From assembly GCF_002958735.1 (NCBI RefSeq), contig NZ_PPGH01000035.1:460001-524000 (forward strand): a stretch of 64,000 bases of DNA, written 5' to 3'. This DNA is from Chromatium okenii. Lineage in GTDB: Bacteria > Pseudomonadota > Gammaproteobacteria > Chromatiales > Chromatiaceae. This document shows positions 46,536 to 56,331 of the stretch, piece after piece. The notes beneath the pieces were generated by a model. It worked only from the letters and a program-made list of their open reading frames with translations. It made no database searches and was not told the DNA's origin. How positions within the stretch are numbered: position 1 is the first letter of the stretch; every line of letters begins with the position of its first letter. A program made the translations under genes and the position numbers.

Positions 46536-48935
46536 GTGGCAAAACGTCGACCATTTAACCCTACGAAAGAGACCGATCCGCATCATTTGCGCGAGGCGAA
46601 TAAATACGCCAACCCCATTCCCAGCCGCGAGTTTATCCTCGACATTCTCACCAAAAACCGCGCTCCGCTCTCCCTTGCCGAGCTGGCAACCGACCTCGCT
46701 TTAACCACCGAAATTGATTTGATTGCGCTGGAGCGTCGCCTCACCGCGATGGTGCGCGACGGTCAACTATTGCGCAATCGCAACGAAGCATTTTGTTTAG
46801 TAAATCAATCGGATTTGATCGCCGGGCGCGTGATCAGTCATCCCGAAGGCTTTGGTTTTGTGCATCCCGATGAAGGCGGCGACGATCTGTATCTCTACGC
46901 CAAAGAAATGCGCACGGTGTTTCATGGCGATCGCGTGGTCGTGCGCGTGAACGGACGTGATCGGCGCGGACGCTTGGAAGGCGCAGTCGTCGAAATTCTG
47001 GAGCGCAACACACACTCCGTCGTCGGGCGCATTTATCAGGAAGGCGGCGTCGGTTTCGTGATGCCCGACAGCAAACGCCTGACCCACGACATCGTGATTC
47101 CCAGCGACCGCCTGAAAGGTGCGCAACACGGGCAAATCGTGGTCGCGGAAATCACCGATCAACCGACTTCGCGCACGCCGCCAATCGGACGCATTTTAGA
47201 AGTGCTCGGCGATCACATGGCCGCTGGCATGGAAACCGACATTGCCATTCGCACCCACGAGCTGCCGATTGAATGGCCAGCCGAAGTGCTGGCGGAAGTC
47301 GCTGGGTTGACCGCTGAAGTGCCGGAAGCAGCGAAAGCTGGGCGTACCGATTTGCGCCAGCTCGCGCTGGTGACGATTGACGGCGCGGATGCACGGGATT
47401 TTGACGACGCGGTGTACTGCGAAAAGAAGCCGAAAGGCTGGAAATTATTGGTGTGCATTGCCGATGTGTCCGCTTATGTCGTCCCCGGCACGGCGCTGGA
47501 TGCCGAAGCCCAATCACGCGGCAACTCGGTGTATTTTCCAGATCGCGTGATTCCGATGCTGCCGGAGATTCTTTCCAACGGACTGTGCTCGCTCAATCCG
47601 CAAGTCGATCGGCTGTGTATGACCGCCGAGCTGTATGTCAACGCGGAAGGCAAGGTCACGCGCACCCGCTTTTTTGAGAGCGTGATGCGTTCGCAAGCGC
47701 GGCTGACTTACGATCAAGTCGCGGCGATGGTGGTCGATGGCGACGCCGAACTCTGCACCCAGTTCGCCAATTTGCTGCCGCAATTGCACGAACTTTATCA
47801 ACTGTATCAAGTGCTTCATGCAGCGCGAGTGGAACGCGGCGCGATTGATTTCGATACCGTCGAAACCAAGTTTGAATTTACCGAGCAGGGGCGCATTGAA
47901 GCGATCGTGCCGGTCATTCGCAACGACGCGCATCGGCTGATTGAAGAGTGCATGTTGGCGGCTAATGTCGCGGCAGCGCGGCTGTTTGAGCGCAAACGCA
48001 TTCCCGCGTTGTATCGCATTCACGACACGCCGCGAGACGATAAGTTAGCGGATTTGCGCGAGTTTCTCGGTCAATTGGCGCTCACGCTGCCCGGTGGTAT
48101 CAAGCCGACTGCTGCCGATTACGCGCAGTTACTGGAGCAAGTGAAAGATCGCCCAGATCGGCGGTTGATCCAAACCGTGCTGTTGCGCTCGATGCAGCAG
48201 GCGATGTATAGCGCGGATAACGTTGGACATTTTGGGTTGGCGTTTGATGCGTATACCCATTTCACTTCGCCGATTCGCCGTTATCCCGATTTGATCGTTC
48301 ATCGCATCATCAAGCACCTGCTCGCGGGTGGAACGGCAGCGACGCTGGCGTATTCCAAAATCGACCTGCATCACATTGGCGAGCAGTGTTCTGGCACCGA
48401 GCGCCGCGCTGATGAAGCGACCCGCGATGCGCAGGACTGGCTGAAATGCGAATTCATGCAGGACAAGCTCGGCGAAAAGTTCGACGGAACCATCACCAGC
48501 GTGAATTCGTTCGGTCTGTTTGTGGAACTTGACGCGGTGCACGTGGATGGTTTGGTGCACATCACCACACTCGACAACGATTACTATCACTTTGATCCGA
48601 TTGGTTATCGGCTGCATGGCGAGCGCACCGGCACGGTGTATCGGCTCGGTGATCGGCTGCGGGTGCAGGTTGCAGCAGTCAATTTGGATGATCGTAAAAT
48701 TGATTTTGTGCCCGTTGCAGCGCCCGGCGCAGTCAAACGGAAATCCGCGCCACCAGCGGCTCCGGTAAAAGGTCAAGCGCCGCAACAACAGGGTCGCCGC
48801 AAACCTGCCGCACATAAACCCGCCAAACCAGAAGCAGCAAAAGAAACTGCGCCAGCGCCAGCCAGCAAAAAGAAATCCCGCTCGCGTCGCCGTAAACGCA
48901 AACCTTCTAGCGCACCGCCAGCGAATTCAGAATGA
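46536..48935 (+). CDS. rnr: ribonuclease R
   Basis: A 799-residue RNB-family 3'-5' exoribonuclease. An N-terminal winged helix is followed by two cold-shock domains (SHPEGFGFVHPDEGGDDLYL). The RNB catalytic part has TIDGADARDFDDAVYCEKKP with its Asp cluster. After it come YTHFTSPIRRYPDLIVHR and the S1 domain (FDGTITSVNSFGLFVELDAV). A basic tail ends KKKSRSRRRKRKPSS. It degrades structured RNA. GTG 46536 is the start (MAKRRPFNPTKE). The last four bases overlap rlmB (ATGA). Confidence 0.96.
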   Translation: MAKRRPFNPTKETDPHHLREANKYANPIPSREFILDILTKNRAPLSLAELATDLALTTEIDLIALERRLTAMVRDGQLLRNRNEAFCLVNQSDLIAGRVISHPEGFGFVHPDEGGDDLYLYAKEMRTVFHGDRVVVRVNGRDRRGRLEGAVVEILERNTHSVVGRIYQEGGVGFVMPDSKRLTHDIVIPSDRLKGAQHGQIVVAEITDQPTSRTPPIGRILEVLGDHMAAGMETDIAIRTHELPIEWPAEVLAEVAGLTAEVPEAAKAGRTDLRQLALVTIDGADARDFDDAVYCEKKPKGWKLLVCIADVSAYVVPGTALDAEAQSRGNSVYFPDRVIPMLPEILSNGLCSLNPQVDRLCMTAELYVNAEGKVTRTRFFESVMRSQARLTYDQVAAMVVDGDAELCTQFANLLPQLHELYQLYQVLHAARVERGAIDFDTVETKFEFTEQGRIEAIVPVIRNDAHRLIEECMLAANVAAARLFERKRIPALYRIHDTPRDDKLADLREFLGQLALTLPGGIKPTAADYAQLLEQVKDRPDRRLIQTVLLRSMQQAMYSADNVGHFGLAFDAYTHFTSPIRRYPDLIVHRIIKHLLAGGTAATLAYSKIDLHHIGEQCSGTERRADEATRDAQDWLKCEFMQDKLGEKFDGTITSVNSFGLFVELDAVHVDGLVHITTLDNDYYHFDPIGYRLHGERTGTVYRLGDRLRVQVAAVNLDDRKIDFVPVAAPGAVKRKSAPPAAPVKGQAPQQQGRRKPAAHKPAKPEAAKETAPAPASKKKSRSRRRKRKPSSAPPANSE

Positions 48936-49678
48936 AAAATTTATCTCCTGTCAGTGGCATTCACAGCGTCCGCGCTGCGCTCAAATTTGGCAGCGAAGGC
49001 GTCACCGAACTTTGGTTAGAACGCAGTCGCCACGACCGGCGTTTGGCAGAAGTGACGGCGCTGGCGCGTCAAGCTGGCGTCAACATTCGGCAAATGGAAC
49101 GCGCTGAATTGGACACTGCCGCAGCGGGCACAAATCATCAGGGTGTGCTCGCGTGGGTGCGCGTGCCGGCAGCGCGGTCGGAAGCGGAGTTGACTGCGCT
49201 GCTGGATCGGCTGGAGCAACCGCCGTTTTTGCTGCTGCTGGATGAAATCACCGACCCGCATAATTTAGGCGCTTGCCTGCGCACTGCTGAGGCGGTGGGC
49301 GTTCAAGCCGTCATCGCGCCGCGTGACAATGCCGTTGGTTTGACGCCAGTCGTGTGTAAAGTCGCCAGCGGCGCAGCCGAAACGCTGCCGTATTTTCAAG
49401 TCACCAATCTGGTGCGCGTGATGGAAGACCTGAAAGCGCGGGGCATCTGGCTGACCGGAACCGCTGGCGAAGCAGAATCTGAGCTGTATCAAGTTGATTT
49501 TACGGGCGCAATCGGCTTGGTGATGGGCAGCGAAGGCAGCGGTTTACGGCGCTTGACCCGCGATCATTGTGACCGGCTCGTGCGGCTGCCGATGTGCGGT
49601 CAAGTTGAAAGTTTGAACGTGTCGGTCGCCGCCGGAGTCTGTTTGTACGAAGCCCTGCGCCAGCGCCGCGCTCATTGA
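48932..49678 (+). CDS. rlmB: 23S rRNA (guanosine-2'-O)-methyltransferase
   Basis: A 248-residue SPOUT enzyme methylating G2251 of 23S rRNA. The N-terminal substrate-binding domain starts NLSPVSGIHSVRAALKFGSE. The knot region has LDEITDPHNLGACLRTAEAV, GLVMGSEGSGLRRL and MCGQVESLNVSVAAGVCLYE. It follows rnr with an ATGA overlap, as in most gammaproteobacteria. Confidence 0.95.
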   Translation: MKNLSPVSGIHSVRAALKFGSEGVTELWLERSRHDRRLAEVTALARQAGVNIRQMERAELDTAAAGTNHQGVLAWVRVPAARSEAELTALLDRLEQPPFLLLLDEITDPHNLGACLRTAEAVGVQAVIAPRDNAVGLTPVVCKVASGAAETLPYFQVTNLVRVMEDLKARGIWLTGTAGEAESELYQVDFTGAIGLVMGSEGSGLRRLTRDHCDRLVRLPMCGQVESLNVSVAAGVCLYEALRQRRAH

Positions 49679-49695
49679 TTACAGAGGAAAAAATC

Positions 49696-50601
49696 ATGTC
49701 GAAGTCGCTGTTTCAACATGATCGCCCCAATTGGGAACGCGATGGTCAAGGCTGGCCGAATCGGGCATTCAGCCAATTCGTGACGGCGGGCGGTTTGCGC
49801 TGGCATGTGCAGCAAATGGGCACAGGTCCGGTGTTGTTGCTGCTGCACGGCACGGGCGCGGCAACCCATTCATGGCGCGATTTAATGCCGTTGCTGGCGC
49901 AGCAGTTCACGGTAATTGCGCCGGATTTGCCCGGTCATGGATTCACCACCGCGCCAGCCTACGCACAGATGTCCTTGCCCGGAATGGCAACGGCAGTCGC
50001 GGCGCTGCTCACCACGCTGGGCGTAAAGCCGGAGCTGGCGCTGGGACATTCGGCGGGCGCAGCGATTCTGATTCGCCTGTGTTTGGAAGGTGACATCGCG
50101 CCGAACGGCATCATCAGTATTAACGGGGCGCTGTTGCCGTGGCGCGGATTGCCAGCGCACATTTTTTCACCCGCAGCCAAATTGCTCGCCGGCAATTCTC
50201 TGATGTCACGACTGCTGGCGTGGCGGGCGAGCAATGGGCGCGAGGTCGAGCGGCTGGTTGCCAATACCGGCTCCACGCTCGAACCAGCGGGCGTCGAATT
50301 GTATCGGCGGTTGATTCGCTATCCGTCACACGTCCGCGCTGCGTTGTCGATGATGGCGAACTGGAATCTCGATCTGATTGAACAAGCGCTGCCGCAATTG
50401 CACACACCGTTGTTTTTACTGGTCGGTGAAGGCGATTTGACGGTGTCGCCGCGTGAAGCGCAGCGCGTGCGCGAGCTGCTGCCCAGCGCCGAATTGATCA
50501 CGTTGCCTGATCTCGGTCATCTCGCGCACGAGGAACAACCGGCGCAGGTCGCGGCGCTGGTGTGCCAAATTGCCGAGCGGCTGGCGCAGGCGCGAGCCTA
50601 A
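49696..50601 (+). CDS. bchO: BchO-type alpha/beta hydrolase
   Basis: A 301-residue alpha/beta hydrolase. LLLHGTGAATHSWRDLMPLL, the nucleophile elbow LGHSAGAA, an acid in LVGEGDLTVSP and the His in LGHLAHEEQP are visible. The first 30 residues (DRPNWERDGQGWPNRAFSQF) match BchO, encoded in photosynthesis clusters near magnesium chelatase genes and thought to assist bacteriochlorophyll synthesis; its exact reaction is not known. ATG 49696 after AGAGGA is the start. It is the first gene of the photosynthesis block, just upstream of crtI. Confidence 0.85.
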   Translation: MSKSLFQHDRPNWERDGQGWPNRAFSQFVTAGGLRWHVQQMGTGPVLLLLHGTGAATHSWRDLMPLLAQQFTVIAPDLPGHGFTTAPAYAQMSLPGMATAVAALLTTLGVKPELALGHSAGAAILIRLCLEGDIAPNGIISINGALLPWRGLPAHIFSPAAKLLAGNSLMSRLLAWRASNGREVERLVANTGSTLEPAGVELYRRLIRYPSHVRAALSMMANWNLDLIEQALPQLHTPLFLLVGEGDLTVSPREAQRVRELLPSAELITLPDLGHLAHEEQPAQVAALVCQIAERLAQARA

Positions 50602-50635
50602 TCCACGAATAGCGGCAGCAAGGTTCCTGCTATAC

Positions 50636-50653
50636 TGTCAACCTGTATTGACA
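50636..50653. promoter_or_regulatory. CrtJ/PpsR-type site upstream of crtI
   Basis: TGTCAACCTGTATTGACA matches TGT-N12-ACA and is a perfect TGTCAA-N6-TTGACA palindrome, 50 bases upstream of the crtI start. In purple bacteria CrtJ/PpsR binds such sites and represses carotenoid and antenna genes under oxygen. No ppsR-type regulator gene is in the window. Confidence 0.75.
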
Positions 50654-50703
50654 TAGAATCAGGTCACGCAGACTTGACACTCGCGGCTTCTGACATCCCC
50701 AAC

Positions 50704-52203
50704 ATGAATTCCAACTCAAAAAAACCACACGCAATTGTCATCGGTAGCGGTTTCGGCGGCCTCGCTGCCGCAGTGCGTTTAGGCGCTCGCGGCTACCAAG
50801 TGACCGTTCTTGAACGTCTCGATGCGCCCGGCGGACGTGCTTACGTCCATCAGCAAGACGGCTTCACCTTCGACGCTGGTCCCACCATCATCACCGCTCC
50901 GTTTTTGCTGGATGAACTCTGGGCGTTGTGCGGGCGCGTGTTTGCGGACGAAATTGAACTGAAATTGATGAATCCGTTTTATCGGATTCGTTTCGATGAC
51001 GGCAAAGTCTTTGATTACAACGGCGATCCTGATGCAGTGAAAGCACAGATCGCGCAATTTGCGCCCGCTGATGTAGACGGCTACGACCGTTTTATGAAGA
51101 TGAGCGAGGAAGTGTGCAAAGTTGGTTTTGAGCAACTGGGGCACATTCCATTCACGTCTTGGACGGATATGGCCAAGATCGTGCCGAATATGGTGTGGCT
51201 GGAAAGCTATCGCACTGTTTATGGCATGGTCTCGAAATACATTAAAGACCCGTACATTCGGCAGGTGCTGTCGTTTCATCCGCTGTTGATCGGCGGTAAT
51301 CCGTTTACCGTCACCGCCATTTATGTGCTGATTTCCTTTTTGGAACGCAAATGGGGTGTGCATTCGGCGATGGGCGGCACGGGTGCGCTGATTAAAGGAT
51401 TGGTCAGTCTGATTGAAGGGCAGGGCGGTACACTGCGCTATAAATCAGAAGTAGCTGAAATTACAGTGGAAAATGGAAAAGCAAGCGGAGTGCGCCTCAC
51501 TTCTGGCGAGATGCTAACTGCGCCGGTGATTGTCTCCAATGCAGATGCTGCAACGACCTACAACAAGCTGCTGGCGACCACCAAACGCAAGCGGTGGACG
51601 GATAAACGGCTGGCGCGTTCGCGGTATTCCTGCGGGTTATTTGTCTGGTATTTCGGCACCAAGCGTCAATATCCTGATGTCAAACATCACACCATTTTGC
51701 TCGGTCCGCGCTATCAAGAATTGATTACCGACATCTTTACCAACAAGGTGTTAGCGAAAGATTTCAGCCTTTATCTGCATCGCCCAACCGCGACTGATCC
51801 AAGTCTAGCGCCTGACGGCTGCGATACGTTTTATGCACTTGCGCCCGTGCCGAACCTTGCCAGTGGCACCGATTGGGCGACGGTTGCCGAATCCTATCGC
51901 GCCAAAATTGCTCGCTATCTCAGCGAGACGGTTTTGCCCGATTTAGAAGACAACATTGTGACTTCGCTGGTGACGACTCCCCAAGATTTTCAGGACAGGC
52001 TGCTGTCCTATCACGGGGCCGGTTTTAGTCTTGAGCCCATCCTTTTGCAGAGTGCGTGGTTTCGACCACACAACAAAAGCGAAGAGGTGGACAGTCTTTA
52101 CTTGGTCGGTGCGGGAACCCATCCGGGGGCTGGCGTCCCTGGTGTTCTGTCGTCGGCCCGCGTCCTCGATACGGTGGTCCCTCATGCCTCAACTTATCGT
52201 TAA
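50704..52203 (+). CDS. crtI: phytoene desaturase
   Basis: A 499-residue FAD enzyme. IVIGSGFGGLAAAVRLGARG is the FAD-binding site, ERLDAPGGRAYVHQQDGFTF follows, and the end DSLYLVGAGTHPGAGVPGVL is the signature of bacterial CrtI. It converts phytoene to neurosporene or lycopene at the membrane. ATG 50704 (MNSNSKKPHAIVIGS) is preferred. It overlaps crtB by 20 bases, so both should be translated together. Confidence 0.95.
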   Translation: MNSNSKKPHAIVIGSGFGGLAAAVRLGARGYQVTVLERLDAPGGRAYVHQQDGFTFDAGPTIITAPFLLDELWALCGRVFADEIELKLMNPFYRIRFDDGKVFDYNGDPDAVKAQIAQFAPADVDGYDRFMKMSEEVCKVGFEQLGHIPFTSWTDMAKIVPNMVWLESYRTVYGMVSKYIKDPYIRQVLSFHPLLIGGNPFTVTAIYVLISFLERKWGVHSAMGGTGALIKGLVSLIEGQGGTLRYKSEVAEITVENGKASGVRLTSGEMLTAPVIVSNADAATTYNKLLATTKRKRWTDKRLARSRYSCGLFVWYFGTKRQYPDVKHHTILLGPRYQELITDIFTNKVLAKDFSLYLHRPTATDPSLAPDGCDTFYALAPVPNLASGTDWATVAESYRAKIARYLSETVLPDLEDNIVTSLVTTPQDFQDRLLSYHGAGFSLEPILLQSAWFRPHNKSEEVDSLYLVGAGTHPGAGVPGVLSSARVLDTVVPHASTYR

Positions 52204-53266
52204 ATCAAACACTTCAACTCGTCATCACGCGGCTGCAGACTTGAATGTCTGCCGTGATCTGCTGCGCGACGGCTCGCGTTCGTTCTACGCTGCATCCTTT
52301 CTGCTGCCTCAAAAATTTCGCGATCCCGCGATTGCGCTCTATGCGTTTTGTCGCATCGCCGATGACGCCATTGATTGCGTCGATGGCGATCCGGTGGCGC
52401 AGGCTGCTGCACTCACCATGCTTCACAATCGGCTCGACCGCATTTATGACGGTTGCCCGATTGATGATCCCGTGGATCGGGCGCTGACGAGTGTCGTGGT
52501 GCAGTGCGCGATGCCCAAGCGTCTACTCGAAGCCCTGTTAGAAGGCTTTGAATGGGATGCGCAAGGGCGTTGTTATGACGATTTATCTGGCGTTTATGAC
52601 TACTCAGCGCGGGTCGCTGGCACGGTTGGCGCGATGATGGCCGTGTTGATGGGCGCACGTTCGGCGGAATTAGTTGCTCGCGCCTGCGATCTTGGCGTGG
52701 CAATGCAGCTCACCAACATCTGCCGTGATGTCGGCGAAGATGCGCGAAATGGACGGCTATATTTGCCGAAACAGTGGCTGCGCGAGGCGGGCATTGATCC
52801 TGATGAATGGTTGAAACAGCCGGTATTTAGCGAGGCGCTGGCTTCGGTGGTGCAACGGTTACTGGATGCAGCCGATGCGTTATATCAACGTTCCGATGCC
52901 GGAATTGCCGGTTTATCAATTGGTTGTCGCGCTGGCATCAATGCGGCGCGGTATCTGTACGCCGAAATTGGGCGGCAGGTCGAACGCCAAGGTCTGGATT
53001 CAATTTCACGCCGCGCTGTAGTGCCAGCACCACGCAAACTGGGATTGCTCGCGCCAATTCTCGGCAAGGCGATTGTCACTTCGCCGCAGATTTCAGCTCC
53101 GGCGCTGATGGAAACGCGGTTTTTGGTGGATGCGGTGGTTGAGGCAACACCCAAGTCATCAGCCCCTTCAGCACAGCGCGGCGGGATGTTGCGAGTGTTG
53201 GAATTGCTGGCGCTGCTGGAAGAACGTGAACGCGCTTTAGGTGTGCGTTGTGGCGATCTGAATTGA
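52184..53266 (+). CDS. crtB: phytoene synthase
   Basis: A 360-residue squalene/phytoene synthase. It joins two geranylgeranyl diphosphates to phytoene. The two Asp-rich motifs are CRIADDAIDCVDGD and LTNICRDVGEDARNGRLYLP. GSRSFYAASFLLP is the start of the fold. ATG 52184 (MPQLIVKSNT) lies inside the end of crtI. The last 60 residues are less conserved. Next is crtE on the same strand. Confidence 0.95.
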   Translation: MPQLIVKSNTSTRHHAAADLNVCRDLLRDGSRSFYAASFLLPQKFRDPAIALYAFCRIADDAIDCVDGDPVAQAAALTMLHNRLDRIYDGCPIDDPVDRALTSVVVQCAMPKRLLEALLEGFEWDAQGRCYDDLSGVYDYSARVAGTVGAMMAVLMGARSAELVARACDLGVAMQLTNICRDVGEDARNGRLYLPKQWLREAGIDPDEWLKQPVFSEALASVVQRLLDAADALYQRSDAGIAGLSIGCRAGINAARYLYAEIGRQVERQGLDSISRRAVVPAPRKLGLLAPILGKAIVTSPQISAPALMETRFLVDAVVEATPKSSAPSAQRGGMLRVLELLALLEERERALGVRCGDLN

Positions 53267-53271
53267 CACTA

Positions 53272-53312
53272 AACAACCGCTGCGCCGCCTTTCGTGGTTT
53301 CAGCGGCTTGTT
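53272..53312. terminator. inverted repeat between crtB and crtE
   Basis: AACAACCGCTG and CAGCGGCTTGTT form an imperfect stem, six bases past the crtB stop codon. No T run follows, so a terminator is only possible; it could reduce transcription into crtE. Confidence 0.4.
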
Positions 53313-53368
53313 GTACACTGACAATCATCAATTTCAAAATATCACTGAGCAGTGACTGAGGGACGCGC

Positions 53369-54232
53369 ATGGGAGCCACAACACGAATCGAGCAGGCCTT
53401 GGCCGATGCCATAGATCATGTGGCGATTGCGGGTTGTCCCCCGCGTTTGGTTGAAGCCGTTCGTCATGCGGTCTTTCCGGGCGGGGCGCGAGTGCGTCCA
53501 AAGTTATGCCTCGCGGTCGCAGCGGCTTGTGGCTACAAATTGATACTGCCGCTGAAGCAGTGGCAGCGTCGATTGAACTGCTCCATTGCGCTCTCTCGTT
53601 CACGATGATTTACCCTGCTTTGATGATTCCCCGATGCGCCGTGGCATTCCATCGGTGCATCGTGCGTTTGGCGAACCGCTGGCAGTTTTGGGGTGACGCT
53701 TGATTATTCTCGCTTTTGAAAATTTGGCACGCTGTCTCGTTGATACACCTGAGCGCCTCGCACCGTTGCTGTTGACGGTGAGTCGTTCAGTCGGATTGCC
53801 TTATGGCATCACTGCCGGTCAAGCGTGGGAGTGCGAACCGCGTGTTACGGTTGAGGAATACCATCGCACAAAACCGGCTCACTGTTTGCCGCTGCTACTG
53901 CTGCTGGCGCACAGATTGCCGGCGCAGATGCGGATTTGTGGCGCATCGTTGGCGACCGCATTGGCGAGGCGTATCAGGTTGCTGATGATTTGCGTGATGT
54001 CGCAGCAACAGCGCAAGAAGTGGGTAAACCGGTCGGACGAGATGCAGTGTTAAACCGTCCGAGCGCAGCAGGTGAACTCGGTATTGATGGTGCAATTGAG
54101 CGGTTACAGCAATTGGTCAAAGGCGCAATTGATGCGATTCCACCTTGTCCAGGATCAGCGCAATTGGCTGAAGTATTAAAAGCAGAATCACGCCACATTA
54201 TGCCAAAGAATCTCGCACAATACGCTGCTTGA
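53369..54232 (+). pseudogene. crtE: geranylgeranyl diphosphate synthase with several frameshifts
   Basis: Joined across frames, the polyprenyl synthase is readable: MGATTRIEQALADAIDHV, VFPGGARVRPKLCLAVAAAC, then [16 protein letters not shown] (first Asp-rich motif), LIILAFENLARC, and YQVADDLRDVAAT (second Asp-rich motif) with the C-terminus to 54232. Shifts occur near 53535, 53590-53605, 53690-53702 and 53873. The one at 53873 is a lost A in ACAAAACC. The enzyme supplies C20 diphosphate for carotenoids and for the bacteriochlorophyll tail. As it is needed in a phototroph, these are probably sequencing errors unless another copy exists. Confidence 0.8.
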
Positions 54233-54241
54233 TTTTTTCAT

Positions 54242-54289
54242 AACACAGCAATAAAAAGGCAGCTCAGGCTGCCTTTTTATTGCTGTGTT
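54242..54289. terminator. strong bidirectional terminator between crtE and LH1 genes
   Basis: AACACAGCAATAAAAAGGCA continues to GC, loop TCA, then GGCTGCCTTTTTATTGCTGT continuing to GTT: a stem of about 22 base pairs with internal A and T runs. It separates the converging crtE and antenna genes. Confidence 0.9.
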
Positions 54290-54309
54290 GTTTTGCTTTG
54301 CCAGACCAA

Positions 54310-54444
54310 TTAAATGCCAGCAAGCCAATTAAATTCAGCAGTGCTCAATAAAATGAAATGAATCGTAAACCCTAACACGAAAAGAAACCCAGTCAACGCC
54401 ATTAAGACGAGAGCGGGACTAAACATCTGCCAGATTTTGTGCAT
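54310..54444 (-). CDS. pufA: LH1-type antenna alpha polypeptide
   Basis: 44 residues starting [20 protein letters not shown]. The single transmembrane helix [15 protein letters not shown] holds the His that binds bacteriochlorophyll, followed by FNWL, typical of LH1 alpha. No long tail. It is the last of three small leftward antenna genes, and reaction-centre genes pufL/M do not follow, since crtE converges here. The LH1 assignment is by sequence style; an LH2-like role cannot be excluded. Confidence 0.85.
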   Translation of the reverse strand: MHKIWQMFSPALVLMALTGFLFVLGFTIHFILLSTAEFNWLAGI

Positions 54445-54529
54445 GTATTACTCCAGAAACTTGAAGCGGGACGACACCAGTAAGGCATACATCCCGCCAA
54501 AATAAAGCGTTCTATGGTCTATCAGTCGA

Positions 54530-54673
54530 TTAGAGCCAAGGACGCCAGAACCATGCCAGCAAGTGAGCAAATACAGCAACACCAATAAATGAAGACATAC
54601 CCTGCATGAAGAATTCATTGAATTCTTTAGCTTCTTGATCTGTCAAACCAGCGCCGCTTTTTACATCAGCCAT
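54530..54673 (-). CDS. pufB: LH1-type antenna beta polypeptide (second)
   Basis: 47 residues, [20 protein letters not shown] followed by [20 protein letters not shown] and WFWRPWL. The His before LLAW binds bacteriochlorophyll. The position that is usually EFH in beta polypeptides reads EFN, so the second conserved His is missing. It lies 86 bases upstream of the alpha gene. Confidence 0.88.
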   Translation of the reverse strand: MADVKSGAGLTDQEAKEFNEFFMQGMSSFIGVAVFAHLLAWFWRPWL

Positions 54674-54766
54674 TGAATTAACCTCAGATTTCACACGATG
54701 ATCGTTAATTGATTCAGTGGTGACAGCATCAATACTCGTAAGAGATTGTCTGTCAACGCTTAAATC

Positions 54767-54910
54767 TTACAGCCAAGGACGCCAGAACCAAGCCAGTAGA
54801 TGAGCAAAAACTGCAACGCCAACGAACGTTGACATGCCTTGCGTAAAAAAGTCATTGAATTCTTTTGCTTCTGCGTCAGTCAATCCAGTCAAGCTCTTTT
54901 CGTTAGCCAT
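54767..54910 (-). CDS. pufB: LH1-type antenna beta polypeptide (first)
   Basis: 47 residues, [20 protein letters not shown] followed by [20 protein letters not shown] and WFWRPWL. About three quarters identical to the gene at 54530-54673, including the EFN instead of EFH. Two beta genes in succession with only one alpha (beta-beta-alpha) is unusual. The promoter is in the upstream 54911-55199, with a CrtJ-type site at 55149. Confidence 0.88.
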   Translation of the reverse strand: MANEKSLTGLTDAEAKEFNDFFTQGMSTFVGVAVFAHLLAWFWRPWL

Positions 54911-55148
54911 TTGGTGTTGCCTCTTTAAGTGTTATGTCGAGTCTTTCACACGCCGGATGTTAATTAACCCGGCGCAGACTGAGTGATTGCTCACTCGGTT
55001 CGAGCTAGTAAACAACGGAAAACTTAACATTCAAGACTCCCGCCGCACCAGCATACTGGTTGGCGCATTTGCCTTGTTTATCAAAGGCATATCGTAACAC
55101 GCCTACCTAACCAGTAGTATAGTGTCAGTCTAGCTTAACGAATATAGA
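54911..55148 (-). promoter_or_regulatory. upstream region of LH1-type genes
   Basis: About 240 bases without a gene. It should contain the leftward antenna promoter and a leader. An AGGCAACACC stretch (reverse GGTGTTGCCT) lies next to the beta start, and AAAGAGGC (54918-54925 complement region) may help translation. The operator follows at 55149-55166. Confidence 0.45.
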
Positions 55149-55166
55149 TGTCAATCTAAATTTACA
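55149..55166. promoter_or_regulatory. CrtJ/PpsR-type site upstream of LH1-type genes
   Basis: TGTCAATCTAAATTTACA, TGT-N12-ACA with the outer TGTCAA-N6-TTTACA pattern, 240 bases ahead of the first beta gene and 34 bases past the end of crtF. Confidence 0.7.
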
Positions 55167-55199
55167 TCTACATCCACAGTTTGATGACACGCAATTTTG

Positions 55200-56331
55200 C
55201 TACACCGCTCGCGCCGCAATCAATCGCGTTTGTAACGGACGACGCGTCCGGACTAAACGAATTTGATCGAATCCCGCTTCGGTTAACATCGTTTTTAATT
55301 CTCGCGGAGGACGAGTGCGCCCGCTCCCCATTGCCAATAAATATAGCCCAAAATAGGCGTCTCCAACCGGTTCGGCACCTGGCGTTTCTGACATGGGCTC
55401 AATGACCAACAACGTTCCGCCCGGCGGCAATGCAGCTCGTACCGCACGAAGAATGTGCATCGCGCCATCATCATTGTGATCGAGAATTACTCGCACCAAT
55501 GAAATGACGTCTGCGCCCTTCGGTAACGCATCGGCTTTAAGATTACCGCCGTGCACTTGAATCCGTTCCGCCAACCCGATGGTTGCAAAATGCGTTGCCG
55601 CTCGCTCAACCACTGCGGGTAAGTCAAACAATTTCAATTTAAGGTCTGGCCAGCGTTTGGCAACTGCAATAAAAAGCGCCCTCACCGCCACCAACATCCA
55701 TTAAACATTGGTGCGCAGATAATGGATAAGCATCCAGCGCATCTTCTGCTACAAAACCGCTCGATGCTGACATCAGAGTGCTGTATTCCGCTACGCGCTG
55801 GTCGCCATCCGCTGCGGGATTCACTGAACACGCATAAGACCAATAACGACTTAATTCGGTTTCGCCGAGTTCGCCACGAAATAATGCCAATGGATCGTCA
55901 ATGTCGTGATAGAGCATTCGATGGTGTTTCACCATTGCCGCAATACCGGGATTACCGGGCATGGCAATGCCCAACCGACCTAATCCATAACGGTTTTCAC
56001 TGCGGCGTTCCAATAAATCAATGGCTACTGCAGCGCGTAATAACCGATCAGCGGCAATTGGTGACATGCCCATGTGTATTGAAAGATCAGCAGCAGTCTG
56101 CGGACCATCAGCAAGCCGATTAAATAAATCAAGCTCCACACAGGCATAAAGGATTTGGGAATAGACGAAACCAGCGGTGATGTCGAATAGCCCACGCGCA
56201 CGACGCGAGGCTTCCCAGCGCGTGAGTGGAAAATCAGCCGCCCAGCGTTGAAACTGTGGACTCGCTAATTTGCGGTCGCGCCAAATGCGCCAACGTTCGA
56301 GAATTGAAAACTGCACTGCAATGAATCCCAC
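55200..56331 (-). pseudogene. crtF: hydroxyneurosporene O-methyltransferase-like protein, one frameshift
   Basis: Two overlapping frames (55639-56331 and 55200-55697) make one SAM methyltransferase of about 376 residues. The first has the winged-helix dimerisation part (YACVELDLFNRLADGPQTAA) and ends in LMDVGGGEGAF, SAM motif I. The second goes on ALFIAVAKRWPDLKLKLFDL, RVILDHNDDGA and PGGTLLVIEPM. The shift is at a T5 run near 55670, so one lost T is enough to explain it. CrtF methylates hydroxylated carotenoids of the spirilloxanthin series. It follows the LH2-type genes on the same strand. Confidence 0.85.
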
